Positions 1 through 8,938 of a DNA stretch of 64,000 bases are shown in pieces; positions within the stretch are counted from its first letter, which is position 1, and every line of letters begins with the position of its first letter. A program made the translations under genes and the position numbers. Where the stretch lies: positions 1 through 64,000 of the forward strand of contig JAIQFI010000001.1 of assembly GCA_020073345.1 (NCBI GenBank), in the 5' to 3' direction. This stretch comes from Terriglobia bacterium. GTDB lineage: Bacteria; Acidobacteriota; Terriglobia; Bryobacterales; Bryobacteraceae. Under the pieces are notes generated by a model that saw nothing but the letters and a program-made list of their open reading frames with translations, was not told the DNA's origin and made no database searches.

Positions 1-19
1 GCAAAGGAGGGATGTTTCT

Positions 20-38
20 CTGGGGACTCAGTCCCCAG
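20..38. repeat. Perfect short palindrome at window start
   Basis: Two 9-base arms (20-28 and 30-38) around one central base form a perfect GC-rich inverted repeat. A second hairpin with CTGGGG/CCCCAG arms lies at 90-117. Neither has a T-run, so I do not call them terminators. Apart from these hairpins I see no supported gene in 1-440. Confidence 0.5.
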
Positions 39-439
39 ACCCCTGGGATTTATCGCTTGGATGCCAATCCCAGTGAATCACTTTTGCCGCTGGGGCTCAG
101 TTTTAACCGAACCCCAGCCTGGTCTTGGCCCCGGAGTCGGCGCTCAGCTTGCTTCCCAGCAGAGGCTTATCCTCCGCTCCGGCCGCTTGTAGTGTATCCG
201 CAACAGCAGTCTTGCGCAACGGTGGAACGAAAAAAGAGCTTGATTATCGCAGCGCTTTCAGACATGGGCCTTATCGGAAGCTTCGTCATGAGGACATTAG
301 TTCTGTGCGGCAGGAACATCAACCCTAGAGGTTCAAGGAAACACACACCTTCCAAACGACTCGGCGGTTCATCGCTGCAAGCTGCGGCACCACCTCGGCT
401 TAATCGAACTTGTCATGTAACGGCTCGGTTGTGTGACAA

Positions 440-705
440 GTCCCTGTCCAGCGACGGTCCTACGACAGAGTTCCTCTGGGTCATCTCTGATGCCCCGGCC
501 GGAAATAAGCTCCATGCCCGGTTTCCCCGTTACCATTCAACCGAGATGGCGAATCGCTTCGCAAGCTTGCGAGCTCGGAGGCCTCGTCGGATGAATTCGG
601 CGAACCGGAATCGCTCTAGCCCCGCCACCTCCGCGATGCCGTTCAACGGGTGCCCCAACGTTCGCGACCGACGTGGTCTGCGGCCACGGGTTGGATAAGC
701 CGTGG
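440..705 (-). pseudogene. Remnant of NmrA-like NAD(P)-binding reductase
   Basis: On the minus strand two frames together give the C-terminal part of an NmrA-like SDR. One frame (about 703-665) reads LIQPVAADHV. After a frame change the next (about 665-540) reads HPLNGIAEVAG, then RFRFAEFIRRGLRAR. This matches the intact NmrA-like gene at 9299-10072, which has FIQPIAAEDV, PPLNGMVEVGG and RLRFDEFIRRGLRAR in the same order, and the DNA is visibly similar too. A further frame change and degraded sequence follow towards 440. The N-terminal two thirds are missing; the sequence runs instead into the 3' flank of the metallo-hydrolase gene. It is a decayed, truncated paralogue, not expressed as one protein. 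Confidence 0.7.
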
Positions 706-752
706 GCACGCCTCCTGTCGGGGCCGGTTTTGCGACCCCGGTCTGGTGCGCC

Positions 753-772
753 GGGTTCGACCATAACCCGAC
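753..772 (-). terminator. Weak hairpin after metallo-hydrolase gene
   Basis: A CGGGTT/AACCCG stem with a 7-base loop lies just past the stop of the minus-strand gene ending at 780. There is no T-tract, so factor-independent termination is doubtful. Confidence 0.25.
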
Positions 773-779
773 AAAGCGA

Positions 780-1742
780 TCAGTACTCCCAGGGCCCCGG
801 CACGCAACGAAAGACGTCGCCATCGACCGCCACATGGCAGACGGACGGGAACGACAGATGAGTGGCGACCAGCGACTCGCGGTTCGCCGCCAGCTCCCGC
901 AGAAGACCGACCCGGACGCGGGCCGCCTCCTCGGGGTCGTGTTCGAACCCATTGTGCCAGTCGGGGTGCTCGAACCCGACCTGGAACACGGCGTCGCCGG
1001 CAAACGTCAGCCGGTCGCCGCCGGACGCCAGCCGGACCACGCTGTGCCCGGGGGTGTGGCCACCGGTGCGACGGACGAGCACCCCCGGCGCCACCTCGTA
1101 GTCGTTATCAAAAGGCCGCATCTGGCTGTCGTACTCGTTCAAGAACCGCTTGGCCGTCCGCCGAAGCGCGTCCGGGAAGCCCGGCGGCATGTTGACGCGA
1201 GAGAAATCGGGCGACGCCCAGAACTTGATCTCGGCGGCCGCCGCGTGGATCCGCAGGTCCGGACGTAGCCGGTCCCTCACCCCGTCGACGAGCAGCCCGC
1301 CAATGTGGTCCATGTGCAGGTGGGTAAGCACCACGTCGGTCACGGATGAAAGATCGATGCCGGCGGCCTCCAGTCGCTGGACCAGCCGCCCGGCCCGCGG
1401 CAAGTTTAAGCCCGGGTCCGCTCCTATCCCAGCGTCGATGAGTATGGTTCGGGCGCCGCTGCGCACCACAACCGCATTGAGCGCCCACTCGAACACGTCC
1501 GGCGGCAGGAACTTGTCCTCCAGCCAGGCCGCCCGGACGGCCGCGTCGGCATTGTAGCCCAACATCGCGCCCGGCAGCATTAGCACCCCATCGCTGACCA
1601 CCAGGACGTCAATCTCGCCGATCCGCAGCGCGTAGCGCGACGGAACCGGCTCGTCGAGCCCCGGTCTATCGGAGTGTGAGGTGTTGTCCAAGCTCATGTT
1701 TGTCGCTTCCTGCATTGGTGTAGATTTCAGCATTGCGCGCAT
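780..1742 (-). CDS. MBL-fold metallo-hydrolase (lactonase-like)
   Basis: A 320-residue metallo-beta-lactamase fold hydrolase. The zinc motif THLHMDHIGG (HxHxDH) lies near residue 140, followed by GGHTPGHS, a GDAVF aspartate motif and a C-terminal THLSF histidine, so all metal ligands of a binuclear site appear present. Family members hydrolyse lactones, esters or related small molecules; the substrate cannot be read from sequence. No signal peptide is seen, so a cytoplasmic location is likely. The ATG at 1742 is chosen because GAGGAG sits 7 bases upstream; a longer in-frame extension to 1835 has no such site. The upstream region contains one copy of the dispersed palindromic element. Confidence 0.85.
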   Translation of the reverse strand: MRAMLKSTPMQEATNMSLDNTSHSDRPGLDEPVPSRYALRIGEIDVLVVSDGVLMLPGAMLGYNADAAVRAAWLEDKFLPPDVFEWALNAVVVRSGARTILIDAGIGADPGLNLPRAGRLVQRLEAAGIDLSSVTDVVLTHLHMDHIGGLLVDGVRDRLRPDLRIHAAAAEIKFWASPDFSRVNMPPGFPDALRRTAKRFLNEYDSQMRPFDNDYEVAPGVLVRRTGGHTPGHSVVRLASGGDRLTFAGDAVFQVGFEHPDWHNGFEHDPEEAARVRVGLLRELAANRESLVATHLSFPSVCHVAVDGDVFRCVPGPWEY

Positions 1743-1812
1743 GGCGAATCTCCTCTCTCTTTCTGTCGATAGGTGGAACAAAGGCCCGTTTGAACTTTCG
1801 TTCGTCCTTCTT

Positions 1813-2075
1813 GCAACCGCACTTCCATCCGGCATCCGTAGCGGTGGTGGACGAAAAGCCAGGAAATCCGCGATATTCCGGTGTTCACGTCACTAATCGT
1901 GAAAAGCAGCGCACGCTATTTCGTGAGAAGTCGAGTGACCACCAATCGCGACTCACGAGATAGCGTCGCTGCTTATCAGCGCTTCTCGTTCGAGCTTGTC
2001 GCTAAGTGCTTCGCTGCGGCACGAATCACTCGAGGTGGCTGGATCGGATCGCATTGGACGGTCGCATGCACTGCG
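1813..2075. repeat. Dispersed non-coding element, copy 1
   Basis: This region shares long stretches with 2713-2880 and, more weakly, with 7740-7990 and 9085-9155. Its core is an inverted repeat with arms 1915-1927 and 1952-1964 (12 of 13 bases pair) around a 24-base spacer. A GCTAAGTGCTT motif follows at 2001-2011. It lies between the divergent metallo-hydrolase gene and an ECF sigma remnant. I see no coding potential in it. It could be a mobile non-autonomous repeat or a conserved promoter/operator region. Confidence 0.65.
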
Positions 2076-2134
2076 AGGAATCGCGAAAACGCAAGTTGTA
2101 CGCGATCAATTGTGCCGCTACGGAGGGAATTGGA

Positions 2135-2300
2135 ATGTATCCACGACCGAATGTGAGTGAGACTCTGCCCTCTCAGGGCGACGCGATCAACAAGCTATTT
2201 GCCGAACACTATAAAGCCTCCCTCCGGACCGCAAAAGGCATTCTTCGTTGAAAGAGAAGATTCTGGAGATGCCGTACAGACTGCGTATTGCGCAGCTTAC
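2135..2300 (+). pseudogene. ECF sigma factor remnant (region 2), frameshifted
   Basis: An ATG at 2135 with GGAGG 8 bases upstream opens a reading frame whose residues NKLFAEHYKASLRTAKGIL match the start of sigma-70 region 2. The frame stops at 2251. One base shift later the sequence continues EREDSGDAVQTAYCAAY, the expected region 2.2/2.4 pattern (normally D-x-E-D-x-x-Q). Homology ends at about 2300, where the 3' end of the opposite-strand cupin gene begins, so region 4 is missing. It is a dead sigma factor gene with an intact ribosome-binding site, one frameshift and a 3' truncation. It is not a copy of the intact ECF gene at 30569-31090, whose sequence differs clearly. Confidence 0.75.
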
Positions 2301-2686
2301 TTGACGAGGACTAAAGCCGGGGCATCCTTGTCCTTGACCAGGAACGCCAGAATCTTAGCCGGTTTGGTAGCGCTTGCATTTCGACCCACGACGTGAATGT
2401 CGTCGGGACCTTCGTAAAACGTTTGTCCGGCTGTCAGCGTCACTTCTTTCCCGCCCTTCACCTGCATCACAACGGATCCTTCCAGCACGTAAATGAATCC
2501 GTGTGCATTGTGCCGGTGAATTGGATCTGCGCCTCCGGGGGGAAATTCCACGACGATCATCAATCCCTCCCTGCCTGAAATGTCCTTAAGTTCCTTCGAC
2601 AAGAGCGACGTGACCTTAGGCTGCTGTGCAGCCACAGTGTCGACCACCAGACTTGCCAGAGCCAACAACAGAATTTTGCGTTTCAT
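2297..2686 (-). CDS. Exported single-domain cupin
   Basis: A 129-residue protein with an N-terminal hydrophobic signal (MKRKILLLALASLVVDTVAA), so periplasmic or secreted. Cupin motif 1 is seen as HRHNAHGFIYVLEGSV and motif 2 as GQTFYEGPDDIHVVGRN, giving the usual His/His/Glu plus His metal-binding set. Small exported cupins of this kind occur widely in Acidobacteriota; most have no known reaction, so no substrate is assigned. The 5' flank carries copy 2 of the dispersed palindromic element, 131-180 bases upstream of the start. The gene is monocistronic by spacing. Confidence 0.85.
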   Translation of the reverse strand: MKRKILLLALASLVVDTVAAQQPKVTSLLSKELKDISGREGLMIVVEFPPGGADPIHRHNAHGFIYVLEGSVVMQVKGGKEVTLTAGQTFYEGPDDIHVVGRNASATKPAKILAFLVKDKDAPALVLVK

Positions 2687-2712
2687 AAGTGAACCTCTCG
2701 TCTACTGCCCAT

Positions 2713-2880
2713 GCAACCGCCCTTCCAGCAGGCGTCTGTACCAGCGATGGTGGACGAAAGCCAGGAAATCCACGATTTTCTGTCGTTCGGTCAACGGATC
2801 GTGAATAGCAGTGCACGTTATTTCGTGAGGGAGCGAAGGACCACCAGTCACGGCTCACGAGATAGCGTCGATAATTGTCG
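2713..2880. repeat. Dispersed non-coding element, copy 2
   Basis: Shares about 150 bases with copy 1 at 1813-1964, including the arms 2817-2829 and 2854-2866 and the same 24-base spacer length. It breaks off near 2880 just before the end of the globin gene, so the part holding the AAGTGCTT motif is absent. Confidence 0.65.
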
Positions 2881-2904
2881 GCGTCCCATCCTTCGAGCCT
2901 TGAG

Positions 2905-3333
2905 CTACGCTTCCGGCGTCTTTTCCCGAAAGCCGCGCTCCATCTCGAAGCTGATGAAGGCGTAGGCTTCCAGCCAGGCCTCTTCCATCTCAGGAGTGAA
3001 GCGATCACCCAGTGTCTGCTGGAACATCCAAATCAACGCCGAACCAACTGGGGCATAGTGGTTAATCTCAACGCCATAACCGCCGTGGCGCGCGCCCAGT
3101 TTGCGCAGTTCCGCAGCCAGTTCGTGCGGTTGCTCCAGATGCGCGATCACCCACGCGAGCATCTCCGAAAACTTCTTGGCTTGGAAGCCAATCTCCCGGT
3201 TAAACAGGGGCTGGACCTCGGGTGCGAGTTCGAACAGACGCCGGTAGAACTCTTCAGCCGGGCCGTGATCTCCCGTGGGTATCAGCGCCGCGCTGTCGCG
3301 CAACTGGCGGATTGTGATCGAGTCCAGGTTCAA
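2905..3333 (-). CDS. Single-domain globin
   Basis: A 142-residue globin of the bacterial haemoglobin / flavohaemoglobin heme-domain type. The proximal histidine lies in LGARHGGYGVEINHY, matching the F8 region followed by the characteristic HY-x-x-VG segment. FQAKKFSEML matches the distal E helix with Gln at E7. No FAD or NAD reductase domain follows, so it is a stand-alone heme protein, expected to bind O2 or NO in the cytoplasm; the physiological role is inferred only. The start lies 11 bases after the stop of the upstream gene (3345-4115), so the two are probably co-transcribed. Confidence 0.9.
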   Translation of the reverse strand: MNLDSITIRQLRDSAALIPTGDHGPAEEFYRRLFELAPEVQPLFNREIGFQAKKFSEMLAWVIAHLEQPHELAAELRKLGARHGGYGVEINHYAPVGSALIWMFQQTLGDRFTPEMEEAWLEAYAFISFEMERGFREKTPEA

Positions 3334-3344
3334 TCTATTGCAAA

Positions 3345-4115
3345 CTAGTGGATGCTTTCGCTATCCGTCTCATGTATATCTAGGGCTGCTGTGATGTCGC
3401 CGCGAATCTCCTCGGCCAATCGTTCCTGGATCGCGAAAACATCGTCGATAGTGGATTGATAGATCTTGGAAAGTCGCATCGAGCCATCGCCGCTCACTTC
3501 CAGCAGATGCAGTGCCAGTCTGACTTCCGCGCCTGCCTTTCGCACGCTAGCCTCTAGCAGGAAGCGCGGTTTGCGCCCGCTATGCTCGATCCAGGCAACC
3601 GCCGATTGAGTGATCACCCGCAGCCGGCGGTCCTGAGCGAGTTTATCGACCACTTCCTCTGTCAGCCCATCGCAAAAAGTCTGATCGCGTGGATCCGGAC
3701 TCAGGCTGCGAAACGGCGCCACCAGTATCGACAGGTCGCTTCCGATCTGCGCCGACGCCTCTTCGACCGAAACGAACTGGGGTAAGTATCCGCCCTTTGG
3801 AAGATCGATGCGCACGCGCTCCGGTGGCGTAACCGCGTAGTATTCCCGCAACCGGGCTCGCAGCCGGGCTGCTTCGACACGAACGATAGGATCCGTGCGT
3901 GGGTCGTAATCCGGGCGGCGATCGTAGACAGCCACAGCGATATCGAACTCCCTAATAGTGGCTTGGGGTGACTGCAAAGCCACGTTCACCACGAATCGCA
4001 AGAATCGTGATTGTCGTTCAGCCTTGCGAAACAGCGGCGAACTCAAGGCCTGGTCCAAGTGGTGGTTGACTGCGGCCGTAGTCGGTGCCAAAAGGGTGGA
4101 TTCCTCCAGATCCAC
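3345..4115 (-). CDS. Winged-helix/TolB-like sensor-type protein, no TPR part
   Basis: A 256-residue protein. Residues 15-115 match the N-terminal domain found before acidobacterial 'adenylate cyclase-like' TPR proteins: SRFLRFVV, DPRTDPIVRVEAARLRARL, then LPKGGYLPQF. Residues 125-240 match the TolB-like/FlgO-like domain (VAPFRSLSPD, FCDGLTEEVVDKL). The long TPR section usual in this family is absent, so the protein is a short form. It probably acts as a regulator or scaffold; no catalytic residues are visible. It sits directly upstream of the globin in the same direction, so it may control or accompany heme-based gas sensing, which is inference from context only. Confidence 0.7.
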   Translation of the reverse strand: MDLEESTLLAPTTAAVNHHLDQALSSPLFRKAERQSRFLRFVVNVALQSPQATIREFDIAVAVYDRRPDYDPRTDPIVRVEAARLRARLREYYAVTPPERVRIDLPKGGYLPQFVSVEEASAQIGSDLSILVAPFRSLSPDPRDQTFCDGLTEEVVDKLAQDRRLRVITQSAVAWIEHSGRKPRFLLEASVRKAGAEVRLALHLLEVSGDGSMRLSKIYQSTIDDVFAIQERLAEEIRGDITAALDIHETDSESIH

Positions 4116-4285
4116 GCGATTGCTCCCGGCTAAATTATATCAATGCAGAGGGCCGTCAATCCGTGGATACATACCTGTAAGTTACCGAGCCGTTACTTCC
4201 CAGATGCCTAAGACTCCCGCATACTCTTCGCGTAGACGTCCACGTAGAAGGTCGAATCGATCAACCCCAAAGGAAGAAAGATACC

Positions 4286-5500
4286 ATGGCTCAAACCACT
4301 GCTACACAACGAACCAGCGACCAGGCAGTTCGTCCGTTTCATGTAAATGTTGCGGAAGAAGAACTTGCCGAATTGCGCAGGCGAATAAAAGCCACAAAGT
4401 GGCCTGAACGGGAAACGGTTACAGATGCGTCGCAAGGAGTACAGCTCGCGACGATTCAGGCGCTGGCGCGCTATTGGGCGACAGATTATGACTGGCGCAA
4501 GATCGAAGCGAAAATAACCGCTCTTCCGAATTTCATGACCGAGATCGACGGGCTGGACATCCATTTCATTCACGTCCGTTCGAAGCACGACAATGCGCTG
4601 CCGCTGATTGTCACGCACGGATGGCCCGGCTCGATCACCGAGCAGATGAAGATCATCGATCCGCTGACCAATCCCACCGCGCATGGCGGAAATGCATCCG
4701 ACGCGTTCCATGTCGTGATTCCATCGATGCCCGGCTACGGATTTTCGGGCAGGCCGGCCACGACCGGATGGAATTCCGCCCATATCGCCCGCGCCTGGGT
4801 GGTGCTCATGAAGCGCTTGGGGTACACGAAGTTCGTGGCGCAAGGTGGGGATTGGGGTGCGATCATCACCGAGATCATGGGCGCGCAGGCGCCACCGGAA
4901 TTGCTCGGCATCCACACCAACATGGCGAACGTGATCCCGCCCGACATTGACGCGCTGGCCTTTTCCGGCAAGCCGGCGCCGGCGAATCTCTCGGCCGACG
5001 AGAAGATCGCGTATGAGCGGCTGAGCTTCGTCTACGCAAAAGGCATCGGCTACGGCTTCCAGATGGGATTGCGGCCGCAGACGCTGTACGGAATCGCGGA
5101 CTCACCGGTGGGCCTGGCAGCCTATTTCTTGGATCACGACGCACGCAGCTACGAGATGATTGCACGTGTCTTTGCCGGAGGGACCGAAGGCCTTACGCGC
5201 GATGACGTGCTCGACAACGTCACGCTCGCCTGGTTGACGAATACAGGAGTCTCAGGGGGCCGTCTGTATTGGGAGAACTGGGGCGCTTCGTTCTTCGCCG
5301 TAAAAGGCGTCGTGGTTCCGACAGCCGTAAGCGTCTTCCCGGACGAGCTCTATCCAGCCCCGCGGAGCTGGGCAGAGCGGGCGTATCCCAAACTCATCCA
5401 TTACAACCGGCTTCCCAAAGGGGGACACTTTGCAGCCTGGGAACAACCGCAACTCTTTTCAGAAGAGGTTCGTGCGGGCTTCAGATCGCTGCGCAAGTAG
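4286..5500 (+). CDS. Microsomal-type epoxide hydrolase
   Basis: A 404-residue alpha/beta hydrolase with the epoxide hydrolase N-terminal domain (PFHVNVAEEELAELRRRI, residues 17-120). The oxyanion motif HGWPGS is near residue 111. The nucleophile aspartate is in GGDWGA (Asp about 189), and the catalytic histidine is in GGHFAAWEQP near 381. This is the full family pattern for opening epoxides to diols through an Asp-ester intermediate. No signal peptide is seen. The ATG at 4286 has GGAAG 10 bases upstream. The sigma54-type activator gene starts 73 bases downstream in the same direction, so co-expression is possible. Confidence 0.88.
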   Translation: MAQTTATQRTSDQAVRPFHVNVAEEELAELRRRIKATKWPERETVTDASQGVQLATIQALARYWATDYDWRKIEAKITALPNFMTEIDGLDIHFIHVRSKHDNALPLIVTHGWPGSITEQMKIIDPLTNPTAHGGNASDAFHVVIPSMPGYGFSGRPATTGWNSAHIARAWVVLMKRLGYTKFVAQGGDWGAIITEIMGAQAPPELLGIHTNMANVIPPDIDALAFSGKPAPANLSADEKIAYERLSFVYAKGIGYGFQMGLRPQTLYGIADSPVGLAAYFLDHDARSYEMIARVFAGGTEGLTRDDVLDNVTLAWLTNTGVSGGRLYWENWGASFFAVKGVVVPTAVSVFPDELYPAPRSWAERAYPKLIHYNRLPKGGHFAAWEQPQLFSEEVRAGFRSLRK

Positions 5501-5573
5501 CGGAGCGGTTAAACCAGCCTTCGGACTTCGACCGTCCGTGAAAGGCCGGAATGTGTAACGAGGAGCGACTACG

Positions 5574-7628
5574 ATGAAGTCCACCATGGTGGGATACGAC
5601 CGTGAGTATATTTCCGCAAAGACGGAAGTTATTCATAAGCTGGAATTACCGGCTGAGCGCAGCGCCAGGCTTGAAATCGACATCTTGCAGAACATTCAAG
5701 CTGTGGCGTGGACGGTAACACCGGACGGACGGATGGACTTCATCAACCGGTTTTATCTGGAGGCGACCGGACTAGAACTAGAAGCCTGTATCGCTCCTCT
5801 TCACGTTTGGAACAAGGACGGAAGCAGTCTGCCACCATTTCTCGCCAGCCTCCATCCGGAGCACAAAGAGCGTATTCGGAAGATGTTCTGGGATGGCATC
5901 CGATCCGGGCGAGGGTGGACGTTCGAAGCTCTTTTTTTCCACAGTACCGACGGAAAATACCACTGGCATCTGGATCGAGCGGTTCCGGTTCATGATCGCC
6001 ACGGAAACGTTGTCCGTTTCGTCGGCACATGCGCCGACGTTAACGAGTTGAAGCAAGCTGAGGAAAAGAATAAGGCGCTGCTGGAGATCATCAACGCAAT
6101 CACAGCGACGCTGCCCCATCGGCCATCCTGTGCGCAACCGGATTTCTGTTCGGCATTTCCCGCTCTTTACCAGGCTTTAAGGAGAGTCGTCGCCTTCGAT
6201 TGGGGCGACTTCGCGATCTACCGGACCGAACGAGACGCCTTCGAGGTGCTAAGCGCCACTGGTGATAAGAATCCGGCGTGTTTAGAGATCGACCGTGAAG
6301 CCGTACGCCACAACAACAGCGCAGACTGCGTATTCGATTCGCGCCGGCCTCTCCTGCGTACCGACCTTGACCGCGAACAGCAGTACGCAGACGAGCGCCG
6401 GCTGGCCGCTGCAGGCATGCGGGCATATGCTGTTGTGCCATTACTGAACCGGGAGAATTGCACCGGAGTCTTGAGGATAGCCAGCGTCAATCCTCAGCAG
6501 TATTCCGCGGAGGACATAGAGTTCCTATCGGAGGTCGCAAAGCACCTGTCGCTTGCCGTGGAAAACCTGAAGGCCTATGAGGAAATCGCTTCTCTAAAGG
6601 CAAAGCTTGAAAGAGAGAATACCTACCTACAGGATGAGATTCGCATACAGCACAACTTCGAAGAGATCATTGGGGACAGCCCTGAACTGCTCAAGCTGCT
6701 CGACCGGGTCGAATCCGCCGCCCCAACGGATGCCAACGTATTGATCATTGGCGAAACGGGGAGCGGAAAGGAACTCATCGCGCGGGCGATTCATAGCCGA
6801 AGCACGCGCAAGAACAGCCCCTTGGTGAAGGTGAACTGTGGCGCCATTCCGTCGGGCCTCGTCGAAAGTGAGCTTTTTGGGCACGTAAAGGGTGCTTTTA
6901 CAAGCGCATCCGAGCGCCGCATTGGACGCTTCGAATTGGCCAACAACGGAACGTTATTTCTTGATGAGGTCGGCGAGCTGCCACTTGAAACGCAAGTGAA
7001 ACTGCTGCGCGTCTTACAGGAGCAAGAGTTCGAGCCCGTCGGCAGCAATCGCACGATCAAGGTCAACGTCCGAATCATCGCCGCTACAAACCGTGATCTT
7101 GAGAACGCCGTTCAATCTGGCGGCTTTCGCTCCGATCTTTACTACCGTCTGAATGTCATACCGCTGAGCGTGCCGGCATTAAGGGACCGCAGATCTGACA
7201 TCCCTCAAATCGTGATGGCGTTTCTTCAGCAATCCGCGAAGCGAATGGGGAAATCGATTCAGTTGGTTTCACAGGAAACCATGAGGTTGTTGGTCGATTA
7301 CGCGTGGCCCGGGAACATCCGCGAACTTCAAAACGTGATCGAGAGGGGCGTCGTTCTCTCCAAAGGATCCATTCTCAAACTCGGAGCGGATTTCCTGCCG
7401 ATTGAGGTATCCGAGACGCGCAGTGAGATTGCGCCGGCCGCTGAGAACGAGTCCAGCGATTCGCTGGAGGAAGTACAACGCCGGCATATTCTCGAAGTGC
7501 TCGCGAAGACAGGCTGGGTGATAAGCGGAGCCGGCGGCGCGGGAGCCATCCTCAAAGTCCATCCCAATACCCTTCGCAGTTTGATGAACAGGCTAGGGAT
7601 TCGGCGCGCGCTCCACGCTGTTTCGTGA
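5574..7628 (+). CDS. PAS-GAF sigma54-dependent transcriptional activator
   Basis: A 684-residue activator: PAS domain (about 35-160), GAF domain (about 195-330), a coiled linker, AAA+ domain (about 365-590) and C-terminal Fis-type HTH. Walker A is GETGSGKE near residue 393 and Walker B is TLFLDEVGE. The sigma54-contact loop, usually GAFTGA, here reads GAFTSA (about 440-445). The HTH ends in HPNTLRSLMNRLGI. The GAF/PAS pair suggests sensing of a small molecule or redox signal; the ligand is unknown. No receiver domain is present, so it is not a two-component regulator. GAGGAG precedes the ATG. Target genes are not identifiable; the epoxide hydrolase upstream is one candidate. Confidence 0.9.
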   Translation: MKSTMVGYDREYISAKTEVIHKLELPAERSARLEIDILQNIQAVAWTVTPDGRMDFINRFYLEATGLELEACIAPLHVWNKDGSSLPPFLASLHPEHKERIRKMFWDGIRSGRGWTFEALFFHSTDGKYHWHLDRAVPVHDRHGNVVRFVGTCADVNELKQAEEKNKALLEIINAITATLPHRPSCAQPDFCSAFPALYQALRRVVAFDWGDFAIYRTERDAFEVLSATGDKNPACLEIDREAVRHNNSADCVFDSRRPLLRTDLDREQQYADERRLAAAGMRAYAVVPLLNRENCTGVLRIASVNPQQYSAEDIEFLSEVAKHLSLAVENLKAYEEIASLKAKLERENTYLQDEIRIQHNFEEIIGDSPELLKLLDRVESAAPTDANVLIIGETGSGKELIARAIHSRSTRKNSPLVKVNCGAIPSGLVESELFGHVKGAFTSASERRIGRFELANNGTLFLDEVGELPLETQVKLLRVLQEQEFEPVGSNRTIKVNVRIIAATNRDLENAVQSGGFRSDLYYRLNVIPLSVPALRDRRSDIPQIVMAFLQQSAKRMGKSIQLVSQETMRLLVDYAWPGNIRELQNVIERGVVLSKGSILKLGADFLPIEVSETRSEIAPAAENESSDSLEEVQRRHILEVLAKTGWVISGAGGAGAILKVHPNTLRSLMNRLGIRRALHAVS

Positions 7629-7739
7629 GTGCCGCTGAGCCTCTGGTCGTCTCCCTGCAATTACAAGCCGAGCCGAATATCTTTCTGTTCGCAAACCTTA
7701 GAGAAGCGCGCGGTTTCGCACACATGACGCCATTCCAAC

Positions 7740-7990
7740 GCGAACTTCCATCCATTCACGCGCCCCACGGATGCAGGTGTCTCCCGGGTCTCGGCAATGG
7801 AAGTCACGCCATTTCGCAAGCAGTCGGACGCAGACTCTCGTCGTTCACGAAATAGCGTCTGAATTCATCCGTACGTTCTCCCGGGAATCGTCGTTAAGTG
7901 CTTGTCTCCGCGCTGATCGTCCACGCTCGAAGGCTGAAGCTCTAGTGGGCCGTCGCGTGCATGTCTCTAAGGCGTGGGTTCAGCGCATGG
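7740..7990. repeat. Dispersed non-coding element, copy 3
   Basis: A diverged copy of the element at 1813-2075, in the 443-base gap before the hydrolase at 8072. The arms are 7808-7820 and 7844-7856 with a 23-base spacer, followed by GTTAAGTGCTT (7893-7903) and GTCGCGTGCATG (about 7950-7962), both in the same order as copy 1. No protein-coding signal is evident here. Confidence 0.5.
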
Positions 7991-8071
7991 GGATTGTCGC
8001 CGGCGATCCCATCGACGTTCCTACTGGCGAACACGTACGCATCATCAATTCCCGGAAAAGGAGACACGAAA

Positions 8072-8917
8072 ATGAACACAGTAAAGACCAAAGATGGAGC
8101 AGAGATCTACTACCGAGACTGGGGCGCCGGGCAGCCGATTGTCTTTAGCCACGGATGGCCCTTGTCGTCTGAGGCGTGGTCGGGACAAATGCTGTTCTTC
8201 GCTCAGCATGGCTATCGAGTGATCGCCCATGACCGCCGGGGCCACGGTCGCTCAACCCAAACCCCGACTCACAACGACATGAACAGCTACGCCGACGACC
8301 TCGCGGCGGTGATGGACCAGTTGGACGTAAAGAATGCCATGCTGGTCGGCCACTCTACCGGCGGAGGCGAAGTGACCCGTTATATCGGCCGGCACGGAAC
8401 CAAGCGCGTGGCCAAGGCGGCTCTCATCTCTGCAATCCCCCCACTCCTGCTGAAGACCGGAGCGAATCCGGAAGGAATTCCGACGGAAGTGTGGGATAGC
8501 TTCCGCGCCAGTCTCCTGAAGGATCCTTCCCAGTTCTATAAGGACTTCGCCGTTCTTTTTTATGGCGCCAACAGGCCGGGAGCCAAAGTCTCGCAGGGCC
8601 TGCTCGATCAGATCTGGCTATTGAGTATGCAGGCCGGCGTGCAGAACGTCTATGAATGCGTCAAGGCCTTGTCTGAAACCGATTTCACCGAGGATCTAAA
8701 GAGATTCGATGTCCCGACCCTATTGCTCCACGGCGAGGACGACCAGGTCGTGCCTGTGGGGGTCACGGCGAGAAAGTCGGAGAAGCTGATCAAGGATGTG
8801 AAGGCAATCTACTATCCCGGCGCGCCGCATGGCATCACCGCCACTCACATGGATCAAATCAACGCCGACCTGTTGGCGTTCGTGAAAGAGGGGCGCAAGG
8901 CCTCCCAAGCCGCTTGA
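8072..8917 (+). CDS. Chloroperoxidase-like alpha/beta hydrolase
   Basis: A 281-residue alpha/beta hydrolase of the cofactor-free haloperoxidase/esterase group. The oxyanion segment SHGWPL is near residue 27, the nucleophile elbow GHSTGGGE places Ser at about 95, the acid is in GEDDQVVP near 226, and the catalytic His is in GAPHGI near 252. Members hydrolyse esters and can form peracids with H2O2; the natural substrate is not readable. A longer in-frame extension exists, but the ATG at 8072 follows AAGGAG at an ideal distance and begins the family's typical N-terminus ([14 protein letters not shown]). It is followed by a good terminator. Confidence 0.9.
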   Translation: MNTVKTKDGAEIYYRDWGAGQPIVFSHGWPLSSEAWSGQMLFFAQHGYRVIAHDRRGHGRSTQTPTHNDMNSYADDLAAVMDQLDVKNAMLVGHSTGGGEVTRYIGRHGTKRVAKAALISAIPPLLLKTGANPEGIPTEVWDSFRASLLKDPSQFYKDFAVLFYGANRPGAKVSQGLLDQIWLLSMQAGVQNVYECVKALSETDFTEDLKRFDVPTLLLHGEDDQVVPVGVTARKSEKLIKDVKAIYYPGAPHGITATHMDQINADLLAFVKEGRKASQAA

Positions 8918-8938
8918 AGCCCAGGGGTAGATCTGAGA

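Noticed and set aside
12-698. Plus-strand reading frame of 228 codons at the window start
   Set aside because: No recognisable domain; its 3' part is antisense to the NmrA remnant. A GLIGS-like stretch near 265-280 recalls the dinucleotide motif but is too short to support a gene.
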